From: Aurelia coerulea
Lineage: Eukaryota; Cnidaria; Scyphozoa; Semaeostomeae; Ulmaridae
DNA length: 64,000 bases
Direction of reading: 5' to 3'
Assembly (NCBI GenBank): GCA_039566865.1
Contig: CM076959.1
Coordinates: forward strand, 12,259,501-12,323,500
The notes below the pieces were generated by a model. That model made no database searches. It saw nothing but the letters and a program-made list of their open reading frames with translations, and was not told where the DNA came from. Below are positions 36,401-48,400 of this stretch, one piece after another (the stretch's first letter is position 1; every line of letters begins with the position of its first letter). A program made the translations under genes and the position numbers.

Positions 36401-39400
36401 TCTAAGAAAACTTTATCAAGTCCACAAAAAGGAATTATTAGGCACTAAAAGTTAGATTCTTCGCACTTGAGTAAAAACGTGTTAGGAGTGGGATTACGCA
36501 TTTTCTAGACTCATGGTAAACGCATTTTATCGCTTCCACATTGATTCAAACTATTCGGTTCCATCTAAATGCGTCAATTCCATCTCGAAAGTCATTGATA
36601 AAATTTCAAATTGAAGTAAAAATGTTTCCAGCGATACTTTCCGTCGCATTTCTAATGCAATTTTGATGCTTTTTTAATCTTTCTTGTATTCTATCTAGTG
36701 TGAACCAAGCTTCAACTAAGCCACCAACACCCTGCATCATTGGATCATTTTAAGAACAAACCTCGATATAAATTCTCTCTCATTTTTCGGTCAATAGCAG
36801 ACGTATCATACCCTCAAAAATGTGCGACAAAACAGCTTGCTGTAGGTTAATGATGTGTTGTTTTATTGTTTTATGTATTGTTTTAGTTTATTGTTTGTTT
36901 TTGGTTGTTGTTGTTGTTTTGCACCTTTTATGCTAATTTGCTATCGTAGCTATATCACGTGACTAGGTGTAGGTTTTAGAAACTGGACAGGCAGTTTTGA
37001 GGGTCGAGAATTCCCACTAAATCGTAGATTATTCTGGAACCTTATTGATAACTCTATGGATACTTTACTTATAAGCTGAGCTGTACATACCGGATGCGCC
37101 AAAATAAACTATGCACTTTTGGCAGGCCACGCTAAATGGTACACTAGACCGATTTTGAAGATTTACGACTTAAATCTTTGGCAGAAAGCCTGAATTAGAT
37201 ACTGGGATTTTTTTGCAATCTTTTTTTTCGTTTCCTGTTTTTAGAGCTAGAAGCGAGTTTCTTAAAAATATAATTTTCTAAAACACTGAAAACGACCAAA
37301 AAACATCGATCAAGTTTTCTAAAGAATCGATATGAATGGACAAAGAGAGAACTTGTTCGCGGTGATTTGGGATTTAGGAATCGATTAATTGTAATTTTCT
37401 GTACGAGAGTTCGTACTAAATCCCTAAATCACCCTGAAAACGTTTTCTCTTTATTCAGCCATGTTGAGTCTTTTAAAATTTCATCAACGTTTTTTTGATC
37501 GTTTTCAGTGTTTTCGAAAACAAAAACTTTAAGAAACTCGCTTCTAGCTCTAAAAACTGAAAATGGAAAAAATTGCAAAAAATCCTAGGATCTAATTTAG
37601 ACTTTATACTAAAGAGCAAGTCATAAATCTTCAAAATCGGTTCAGTGTACGATTTATTGTGGCCTGCCAAACGGGCATTTTGGCGCACCCGGTTGTGTAA
37701 ATCTTTTGCTGTTACTTCACTGTTGCTGTTTATTTGTTGTTGTATACTTCATGCTCGCCACTTTGCTTTGTCAGACAAGGATCAATACTACCTACAGGGA
37801 TCAATACTACCATTACAATAATACAACATTAAACTATTGAGATGATATTGTGTTATTGTTATAATTGTTTGGTATAATCCCAAATGGACTAACCCCAAGG
37901 GACCTCGTAGTCATGCGTTGTAAAGTTGTTTACGACTTTTCTGTGATAGTTCTAAGTTGAGTGTTTTGGAAAGTAGACGCGTTGTTTTTCTTTGTCTCGT
38001 TTGGCTAGGCCAAGTTAAGGAAAACATAACATTTTGGCGCAGTCGACAACTGTTTTTCTCAAAGATGTCGGACGATGACAGTCCTGGACAAGCTTCTCAC
38101 CCAAGGAGGGGGCAGTACATCGGAATTCCGGGGGAATTCGACGAAAGAGAAAAACTTTGATAGCTACGTTACGCGTGTAAAACTTTTTTGGAGAGTAAAC
38201 CAAGTCGCCGAAGAGGAGAAAACCGATCAATTCTTGCTTTTCGTTGGGCGTGATGCTTTCGAAAAGTTGGCAACGCTCTGTTCGCCAGAGGAACCAGAAG
38301 AAAAGTCCTTAGAAGAACTCCTAAACCTTTTGAGGAAATATTATAAACCGAAACCTTCGATTATGGCCGAACGTTACAAGTTTTATAACAGGAAGCAGAT
38401 GCCAAATGAGTCAATAGCTGAATATGAAGCAGAACTGAGAAGATTAGCAAAAACATGCGAATTTACAGCCTCCCAAGAACCAGCTTTGACACCATTACTA
38501 CAGTCACTGAGGGATCAATTTGTTTTTGGTTTGAATAACGAAGCATGGCAACGTCGATTATTGCAAGAAGCTGGGGTTTTGACCTTTACGAGAGCGGTCG
38601 AACTAACGAAAGCTGCCGAAGCTGCACAGAAGGACGCTCATCAGTTCAACACTTTTCCAGCGAGAGGATCTAGTGATGTTCATGCTGTAAAGCCGAGAAA
38701 TAAGGAAACCAAAAATCGAAGGGAAGAAGTTTCTAAAGGAAGACAAAACTTTTCCAGTGCAGCTAAATCAGTGAAATGCTATAATTGCGGTAAAGAGGGA
38801 CACTATGCAAGAGACTGCAGGGCCCCTCGAAAAGCCCCTCGTGTCCCTCGTAAGTTCTCGCAGAACCAAGTCAAGCATATTTCTGAAGAAACCTTGGATT
38901 TTGAAACATTGTCTGTTGATTCAAAGGAAACAAATCATGTTGCAGAAAATTTGAAACCATGTCCAAAAGTTGAAGCTATGATTACCGGACACCCGGTCAC
39001 TTTGGAAGTTGACACTGGCTCTGTCGTTACGCTTATCAATGAGGTCACATGGCGCAACTTACTTGATGCCCCAATGTTGAGACCTTCATCTTTGGAACTA
39101 AAGAGTTATTCCTAAACCTCTATGGCGATAGATGTATTATTTTTGATGAGTAATCAGTTATTTTTGCTAAAGAGTTATTCCCATGGAAAGGTTCCATTAC
39201 TAGGAGAGTTCAATACAACCATCGAAATTAACGTCACGAAATATCCTGAGTTCAATACAACCATCGAAATTAACGTCACGAAATATCCTGAGTGGAGACG
39301 TGGAGCTAAACCCAGGACCAAGTTCTAAATGCAATGATTGCAAAGAAAAAGACGGATCCTTGTGTAAAGGCGATCTTGTTCTATGTAAACCATGCAAACT

Positions 39401-42400
39401 TGTGAGATTCCCGTTGAAAGATCAGGCTGACAAAACCAATGATAATGATAAACCTTCCGATAAACGTGGAAAAAGACTAGACCCGAAAGCAGCATGCAAA
39501 AATGGAAAGAAAGAAAAGCCACTTCTCCCACAATGCAAAATAACGGACCTTACCAGCGTTCAAAAAATATATAATATCGACAGCAGCATCCAAATTCCAG
39601 CAGAACATCCTACGGAATTCCTTAATAAATTTAAAGATCAGTCAAACAGTTATTCCTACACTACAAGCAACAACCATTTAGCAAGTGCCATTTTATCTTT
39701 TTACAATATCATCTACGAAAGCATGGGTGATGATGAATCCTTTGACATTTCATGGACTGATCTTCTCAATCAAAACAACATGCTTGATGAAATTGCTATA
39801 AATATGGTAAAGTGTGATGAAAACTGGGTCAACATCAACATCCACATTCCATCTGCAACAGTAGTGATAACTGGTGTGGGTTTTGAAAACTTCAAAAGCA
39901 CCATCCTCCCAAAGATCATTGCAAGAGAGCAACTCTATTCTACACACAGCAAGGCAGAGGAAATTTATCTATTGAATACAACTGCAGATGGTACATCATA
40001 CGTTCACCCAACACCAAAAACGCAAAAGCCAACCAATGATCCTAATGTAATAGATCTCACAACAACAAATCACTTAAATGAAACCATCTGGAAAGAAATC
40101 ACCTCCATCAAGAAAGATTTATGCAGCCTCAAGGCTCTCCATTCAGATTCACAAGAAAGAAATCACAATCCTCATCTACAAGAAGAAAATGAAAGACTCA
40201 TCAAGGAAAACAGGGAGCTCAAAAATGAAATCTTTGCATTGAAAGCACTTATCAATGATAGACAGTCCAATAATTTTAAACCAGTACAAGAAGAAAGACC
40301 ATGGCAAAAAGTCAATAGAAATGCCAGGAATGCCAGTACTTCCAATAACCAACAAACCTCAAATGTTGTTAAGCCAAAAAATGGGAATACATGGACATGG
40401 GAAACAAACAGATTTGGCCTCTTAGCCGATTTGCCTCAATCAGCGCCTTTCAATGCCTTCCAAAAGACTCCTGCCCAGCAATCAATGCATCCCCAACCAA
40501 AAATCCCAACAAGTCAACTATCAAATGCCCCTCAGAACACCCAACCAAAGCCTTTTCAGCCCCAGGTCCCAACAAGGCAACCACAAAATAGGCAGAGTGA
40601 TGACCATACACGAAGGTCTAATGTGCAGCAGCAAACAGCATATAGTTCAAGCGCCCAACAGCAAAAGGAAACAATTGTCATCATCGGAGACTCCATGATC
40701 AAAGATATTCAGCCCCACAAGCTTGCCAGAACCTTAAATGCATGGGTAAACAAAATCAGCATCAGTGGAATGACATCAGTAGAATTAAAACACTACCTAC
40801 AGCCAAGCCTATCAAAAAAGCCAGCAGCAATCATCATCCACTGTGGCATAAATGACCTGATGCAATCCGTACCACTACAAAACATTCATCAGGAAATTAA
40901 ATCAGTCATCAACGTTATAAGAGGTAAACTACCCAATTGTGCAATTTACTTGTCCTCCATCATACATCAGATGAAAAACAAGAACTTAAATACCAATGTT
41001 GATCAGCTCAATACTACATTCAACAAGATTTGCTATGAAACAAACATAAATTTCCTTGATAATGAAAACATTAGTTGTGACGATCATCTCAATAACAGTG
41101 GGTTACATTTAAATAAATGGGGTACCGCAAGACTTGCCTGTAACTTAAGAGATTGCATTAAGGCAGAATACTGACTGAAATCATCCAAAACTCCTCAAAA
41201 AATAGAAATAAGCTCAGTGGAAGATGAAAATTTTCCTCATAAAGATTTGAAAGATATGCGCACAAAATGTCCAAAAAATCCCATTATTGCACACCTCAAC
41301 ATAAATAGTATCAGAAACAAATTTTGTGAACTAAAAGATTTGATAACAACGAGTTCTCTTGACATTGTAGTCATAAGTGAAACAAAGATTGATAACACAT
41401 TTCCTTCAAGTCAGTTTCAAATACCGGGCTATAAAACACCCTACCGTGAGGATCGAAATGCCCATGGTGGCGGTCTGCTTGTCTATGTAAAAAATTCAAT
41501 CAAAAGTAAAAGAAGTAACAACTTGGAGGATAGCCAAATAGAAAATATTTGCCTTGAGATAAATTTAAAAAAACAAAAATGGTTTCTTGTTGCTACTTAT
41601 AACCCACCCAATTCAAGCAATGAATATTTTCAAAATTCTCTTATCAAAATTATTGATCTAGCTAGTTTAAACTATGAAAATTTTATCATAATTGGTGACC
41701 TAAATCTTACACCAGATAACTTACATCTAAAAACTATTTGTAGCACTTTGGGCCTTTCAAACCTCATAAAAGAACCCAGCTGCTTTAAACCAAATTGTAC
41801 TCCATCATCAATTGATGCTATTCTTACTAATCATAAAACTCAATTTAAACACAGTAAAGCAATTGAAACTAGCATAAGTGATTATCACAAAATGATTTTA
41901 ACTGCCTGGAAATCCCATCTCCCAAAGCATCATGCTAAATTTATATATTATAGAGATTTCAAAAATTTTAGTGAAGACTCCTTCCTCCAGCATCTGCAAC
42001 AAGCACCTTTCCAACTTTGTGATAACTCAAATAGTGCTGAGGACTCCTTTAAGGTCTTTGAAAAGATCTTCTGCTCTGTTGTTAATTCACATGCTCCTCT
42101 GAAAAAGAGGTTAGTCAGGGCAAACAAGCATAGGAATCATTCGTCGTACATAGCCGATTGCTCGTGGCCCATGGTCGAAACCGCCAAAGCCTCATTTTCA
42201 CGGACCAATCAGACGGCTAAAAAGCGAAGGAGACAAAAGAAACCCGTGAAGATTTTCCTAAATTTTACCTACCTTCATAAAACGCAACCAGGACAAAAAA
42301 CTGCTTGAGATTTCCCGAATTTTTTTGAAGCAATCTACTCTCCAGATGTTTGGGAGTAAAAGTTTGGATGCCGGTTAAAATATCTCCAGGATTGGTGGAG

Positions 42401-45400
42401 TTATTGCCTCTCCAATAGACAAAATCGGCGAAGGCTTGTCGAGACCTGTTTACGCCACTTCAAGTCAGGTGATAAAGCCTCTTGATAAAACCTCTTTTGA
42501 ATTTTATAAGTTATTTCGCAACGAGCAAACTTTTGCCATGAATGTAAAAAGTAGTACAATACAGAAACTTCCCTAGAGTATTGCCACATGACTTGAAATG
42601 CGCGTACAAGCCTTAGTAGACTTTTTCAATTCACATAGAAATCGCAGAGGCATTGAATCTTCAATAAAAGAAAATTTAGCGAAAGACAATAGCAAGAACA
42701 ATTGAAAACACAGATTGTGGCGTTTTCGGGTCGTTCTTACAACAATCACTATTGTTATTACTATTGTCTCCCGTCCAGAATCTCTATTGTTCAAGGTTCA
42801 GTGCCTTGTCGGTTTGTTTGTGGCCATAACTCCACCAATCCTGGAGATATTTTAACCGGCATCCAAACTTTTACTCCCAAACATCTGGAGAGTAGATAGC
42901 TTTAAAAAATTCGGGAAATCTCAAGGAGTTTTTTGTCCTGGTTGCGTTTTATGAAGGTAGGTAAAATTTAGGAAAATCTTCACGGGTTTCTTTTGTCTCC
43001 CTCGCTTTTTAGCCGTCTGATTGGTCCGTGAAAATGAGGCTTTGGCGGTTTCGACCATGGGCCACGAGCAATCGGCTATGTACGACGAATGATTCCTATG
43101 CTGGGCAAACAACAAACCTCTATCAACTGTGCACCGGAAAGCAATTAAACTTAGAACAAAACTCAAGAACAAATACAACAAAAACAGTACACAAAGCAAC
43201 TTTGAAAAATACAAAAAGCAAAGAAATCATTGTGCTAATTTAAGACAAAGATTTAAATCAGATTACTTCAGAAAAATTTGTCAAAATGGTACTTTAGACT
43301 CAAAATTATTTTGGAAAAAGATAAAACCATACTTGTTTGGGAAAAATCATGGTGATTCAGACATCTGTCTGTCAGAGAATGATTCGCTAATCACTGACCC
43401 AAAAAACATTGCTGAAATCATGAACAAATACTTCATCAGTGTTGGCCAGAACACAGATCAAATCAACACAAAAGAGGATTCCAATCCATCTCTGCACCAA
43501 ATCATTAAGATGTTTGAAAAACATACCAGCATAATCGGTATAAAAAACAACTTGAAACACAAGATGCCTTTTGAATTCCAACCTATTACTAAAGAAAGGT
43601 TACAAGAAATTATCCTAAATCTTGACCACAAAAAAGCTTGTGGCCATGATATGATAAGTGCTAAATTCTTAAAGCTCTCAGTGGACATCATTTCAGGGCC
43701 TTTGGTAAATATTTTAAACAAATGCATCGTTCAAGGAACATTTCCCAGTTTGATGAAAATGGGAGTTGTTTCTCCTGTGTACAAAAAGAAAGATCCTTTC
43801 AACAAAGAAAATTATCGACCAATTAGTGTTCTAACAGCTCTCTCTAAAGTCTTTGAAAAGGCAATAGCACTCCAACTATCTCCATTTCTCAACAGGAACT
43901 TCTCCAATTTCTTATGTGCCTACATAAAACATTTTTCATCCCAGCATGCTTTAATAAGATTAATAGAAGAATGGAAAACTAGTCTGGAAGCTAACAAACT
44001 CATTGCAGCTGTACTCATGGATTTATCCAAAGCCTTTGACAGCCTCCCCATAAATCTACTAATTGCCAAATTGGATGCTTATGGAGTTGGTATAAATTCA
44101 GTCAAATTAGTAAAAAGCTATCTCACAAACAGAAAACAAATGGTGAAGGTAAACGGGTACTTTAGTTCATGGGGGCCACTTAGTCAAGGAGTACCTCAAG
44201 GTTCAATACTTGGACCATTGCTCTTCAACCTCTTTATTAATGATATCTTTCTGTTCATCCAGGAGGGTTCCCTATGTAATTTCGCAGATGATAACACAAT
44301 TTCGATTTCTGCTGAGAATGCTGATGATCTCTATAGACTAGTGCAACTTAACACCAATAAATGCATTAACTGGTTCAAGTCAAATCATATGACAGCCAAC
44401 CCATCTAAATTTCAGTCAATGATTGTTGGCAAAAATGATAACCAAATTAAAGAATTTCAAATAAACAATAATTTCAAAATAAACGTGAGTAATGAAGTAA
44501 CTCTACTTGGAATTCAAATTGACCAACAACTAAAATTTGACTCACATATCGATAATATCTGTAAAAAAGCTGCCATGCAGCTAAACGCAATCAAAAGACT
44601 AGCTAGATTCATGGGTAACAAAGAGAGACAAGTAATCGTGAATTCTTTCATTCTTTGTCACTTCAATTACTGTCCCCTTATCTGGTTATTTTGCAGTAAT
44701 TCAAGCCAAAAGAAAATCGAGAAAGTCAACGAGAGGGCCCTACGATTAGCACTCTCAGATTATGCGTCATCATATAGTAATCTCCTCATCAAGGCCGAAT
44801 CTACTACAATTCATATTCATTCTATTAGGCTATTGGCACTTGAAATTTACAAAACTTTGCACAACTTAAATCCAGCATTTATGAAAGATTATTTTCTCCC
44901 AAAATCAACCAGCTATAATCTTCGAAAAAATGACATTCTAGTTGTTCCTAAAGTCAAAAGTACAAACTATGGCATAAAATCGATTAGCTTTTTGGGTCCA
45001 AAGGTTTGGAATTCTCTTCCAAATGAAATAAAGTCATCCAAAAATGCATATCAATTCAAAATTCTCATAAAAGATTGGTTTTTCAACAATCAATGCGCCT
45101 GCAACGCTTGCAGTCAATAAGTTCCATAATGCAATCTCTAAAATTGCTTCATGTTAGTGTATATTAGTGCTCACACTATCGTAAAACTAACATTAAATAA
45201 GGTATTATTATTATTAACGGACAACGGACAGAATTTTGTGCAAGAGTGGTCAAAGGAAATGCCCGAAATCTCTTGGGAAGAGATTTATTGTGTCAAGTTC
45301 GCCTTGACTGGCAATCGATTTTTGCTGTTTTTATTCCAAAGGAAAAGAAATTGAAAGCTGTAATGGATGACTACGATGAAATTTTTGTGGAAGAATCAGG

Positions 45401-48400
45401 ATTATGCAAGGGTGTTAAAGCAAGAATCAACATGAAAAGTGATGCAACCCCAACATTTCGTAAAGCACGCCCATTACCATATGCTATGAAGAAGAAGGTT
45501 GAGAACGAGCTTAATCGTTTGGAGCAGAAGGGAATCATTACACAAGTGCAATATTCAGACTGGGCAGCTCCTGTTGTTCCAGTTCTGAAGCGTGATGGAT
45601 CAGTACGACTGTGTGGTGACTTTTCAGTAACAATTAATCCTAAGAATGGAAGTTAATCAGTATCCTCTGCCTCAACCAAATGAAATGTTTACGAATCTGA
45701 ATGGTGGTGTGTTGTTTAGCAAGCTTGATTTTTCTGAAGCATATTTGCAAATAGAGCTGGATAAAGAATCTCAGAAATTAGTGGCTATTAATACACACAA
45801 AGGATTGTTCCAATATTCTAGATTACCTTTTGGAATCAGCTCTGCTCCGGCAATTTTTAAGCAAGTTATGGATCAGATATTCCAAGGATTGAATGGAATA
45901 CAGTGTTATTTAGATGACTTTATTGTCACAGGAAAAACAGAAGAGGAACACATGCGAAATTTACAAGCTGTTCTTCAAAGAATCAAGGAATGTGGTTTGA
46001 GATTACGAAAAGAGAAATGCAGTTTTCTTCAAGAGTCAGTTGAATATCTTGGTCATGTTATTTCACGTCAAGGTATACATCCATCTCCCAAGAAGATAGA
46101 AGCAATACAGAAGATTGCTGAGCCGACAAATGTCACTGAGTTGAAGAGTTTTTTAGGAATGGTGGTTTATTTTGCCAAATTTTGCCTCAGTTATCTGAGC
46201 GTGCAGCTCCTTTCAATGAGTTGTTGAAGAAAGGTATTCCATGGAACTGGACTTACGAAAAATCAGCTGCTTTTAATGGTTTAAAAGATGATCTTACGTC
46301 AATGTCAATAATGGTGCATTTCGATCCTAGCATGCCCTTAGGACTTGCCTGTGATGCAAGTGGTTCTGGAATTGGTGCAGTGTTATTTCATATTCTTCCT
46401 AGTGGAGAGGAACGTCCTATAGCCTATGCTTCAAAGTCGTTGACCCCTGCAGAAAAGAATTACTCGCAAATAGAGAGGGAAAGTTTGAGCATAGTGTTTG
46501 GCGTGAAGAAATTTCATCAGTTCTTATGGGGACGACATACTTTCCAGTTAGTGACGGATCACAAACCACTTGTAACCATCTTTGGATCAAAGAAAGGTAT
46601 TCCAACAATAATTGCAAGTCGTTTACAAAGGTGGTCAATCATATTGTCTGCGTATACCTCTATGAGATTGTTTACAAGCCAACTGATAAGCATGGAAACG
46701 CTGATGGTTTGTCTCGATTGCCTTGTGGCTTTGACCCACAGTTTGAATCTGGACATGCTTTGGTGGATCTAGTAGAATATGAGGTGTTTGGAACTTTGCC
46801 AGTCTCTGTTGATGTGGTGAAGGATGCTTCAAGGAGGGATGCTGTACTGTCGAGTGTTATTGGTGATGTTTGCAAGGGGAGGAAACTGAACAAAAATGTG
46901 AATTTCAAAGATGATGAAGTAAATGCTTTTAGTAGACGTGAGACTGAACTGACTGTATGTGATGGAGTTTTGATTTGGGGATCTCGTGTTGCTGTACCTA
47001 AGGAGCTGAGGGGAAGATTGTTAAAGGAATTGCATGCTGTTCATTCAGGTATTGTTCGTATGAAGTCGTTAGCAAGGGAACATTTTTGGTGGCCTGGTAT
47101 GGATGCAGAAATTGAAAATATTGCTCGTAGTTGTTGTGAATGTCAAGAAGGTGGGAATGATCTTCAAAGGTGCCCCTCCATCCTTGGAGTTTCCAGATAG
47201 GCCTTGGGAAAGGTTACATATTGATCTAGCAGGTCCATATTTTGGTTTTATGTGGTTAGTTGTTGAAGATGCGTACTCTAAGTGGCCAGAAGTGATCAAA
47301 CTGAGAACTGCAACATCAGCAACTGTAGCAGCAGCCCTTATGAAGATATTCGCGGTTCAAGGATTACCTGAGCAGCTTGTTTCTGATAATGGATCACAAT
47401 TCACTTCAGAGGAATTCAAGGAGTTTTGCAAGCTCAGGGGAATAAATAACTGCTACGTTACACCATATCACCCACAAGCAAATGGTCAGGCGGAGAGATT
47501 CATTCAAACTTTCAAGAAGTGCATGAACAAGATGGCAAAGAACAGCAAGAATATTTATTACAATGTGAATAATTTCTTGCTTACATATCGAGTTACCGTA
47601 CATGCAACAAATGCTGTAGCTCCAAGCCAATTGCTGATGGGAAGAAAATTACGTACTCGTTTAGATTTGATTCATCCTCGAATGCAAGGAAATGTCAATG
47701 ATGATCAAAATCGTGCTGTTGTCCAAGAAAGAGTTCATCAGTCACAGAAGAAGCAGAAAGCGTATCATGATCGTACGGCGAAAATGCGAGAATTTGAAGT
47801 AGGAGATCATGTATGGGCACGTAACTACAGTAAAAGAGGACCCAAATTCGTTCGTGCCAAGATTCATCACAGATAAGCCTGTTGTATTATCGAGTGTTTG
47901 TTCGTGACGGCTTGATTTGGCGACGAAACTCTCAACAGCTGAAATCTCGCGTTAGAGCAAGAGATCAGCCATGTGTAGATGAAGATGACCAACCGTTTCC
48001 CTCATTAAATGACGATGCAACGAATATTTCGGAGGCCAATGCGGAGGAGCAAAACGTACCAGTTCAACGTCGCTCAAATCGTGCAAGGAGACAGCCAGAA
48101 AGACTGGACTATGACATTTTGGGAGGACGGAATTAGACGGAATAAGAGGGGAGATGAGATGATATTGTGTTATTGTTATAATTGTTTGGTATAATCTCAA
48201 ATGGACGAACCCCAAGGGACCTCGTAGTAATGCGTTGTAAAGTTGTTTACGACTTTTCTGTGATAGTTCTAAGTTGAGTGTTTTGGAAAGTAGACGCGTT
48301 GTTTTTCTTTGTCTCGTTTGGCTAGGCCAAGTTTAGGAAAACATAACAACTATAATAGGTTTGAAGTCTTTCAAGAACATCTTGTGAGTGGTTATAGCAT

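Larger units (their letters stand above)
39291..45216 (+). mobile_element. CR1/L2-group LINE inserted in Gypsy pol
   Basis: It runs from a 2A-like motif at 39294 through ORF1, a ~40-bp gap, ORF2 (endonuclease and RT) and a ~95-bp 3' UTR to a (TTA)n tail at 45203-45215. Gypsy coding sequence resumes at once (GGACAACGGACAGAA...). ORF1 lacks an ATG at its left end, so the copy is slightly 5'-truncated. Apart from the DNA-element insertion at 42127-43102, ORF2 has no stop. It is the youngest-looking LINE in the window. Confidence 0.9.
37838..48348 (+). mobile_element. Ty3/Gypsy LTR retrotransposon, LTR-complete, internally interrupted and frameshifted
   Basis: The 194-bp LTRs (37838-38031 and 48155-48348) begin TGAGATGATATTG and end ACATAACA. 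They differ at about four positions (~2%). The 5-bp duplication ACTAT flanks the element at 37833-37837 and 48349-48353. A primer-binding-type TGGCGCAGTCGAC follows the 5' LTR and a purine tract (GGAATAAGAGGGGAGA, 48139-48154) precedes the 3' LTR. The gene order is gag, protease, RT, RNase H, integrase, without env. A LINE occupies about 39291-45216, and pol carries several frameshifts, so it cannot be autonomous. It lies in host intron 2, plus strand, opposite to the gene. Confidence 0.92.

Noticed and set aside
39294..39320. 2A-like motif as evidence of a viral insertion
   Set aside because: The adjoining frame is a LINE ORF1 with an SGNH esterase; such motifs are known in CR1/L2-type LINEs. 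No capsid or viral polymerase is present.
47882..48136. Possible env gene at the end of the Gypsy element
   Set aside because: The frame is the basic C-terminal tail of integrase, displaced by a frameshift, with no signal peptide or membrane segment.
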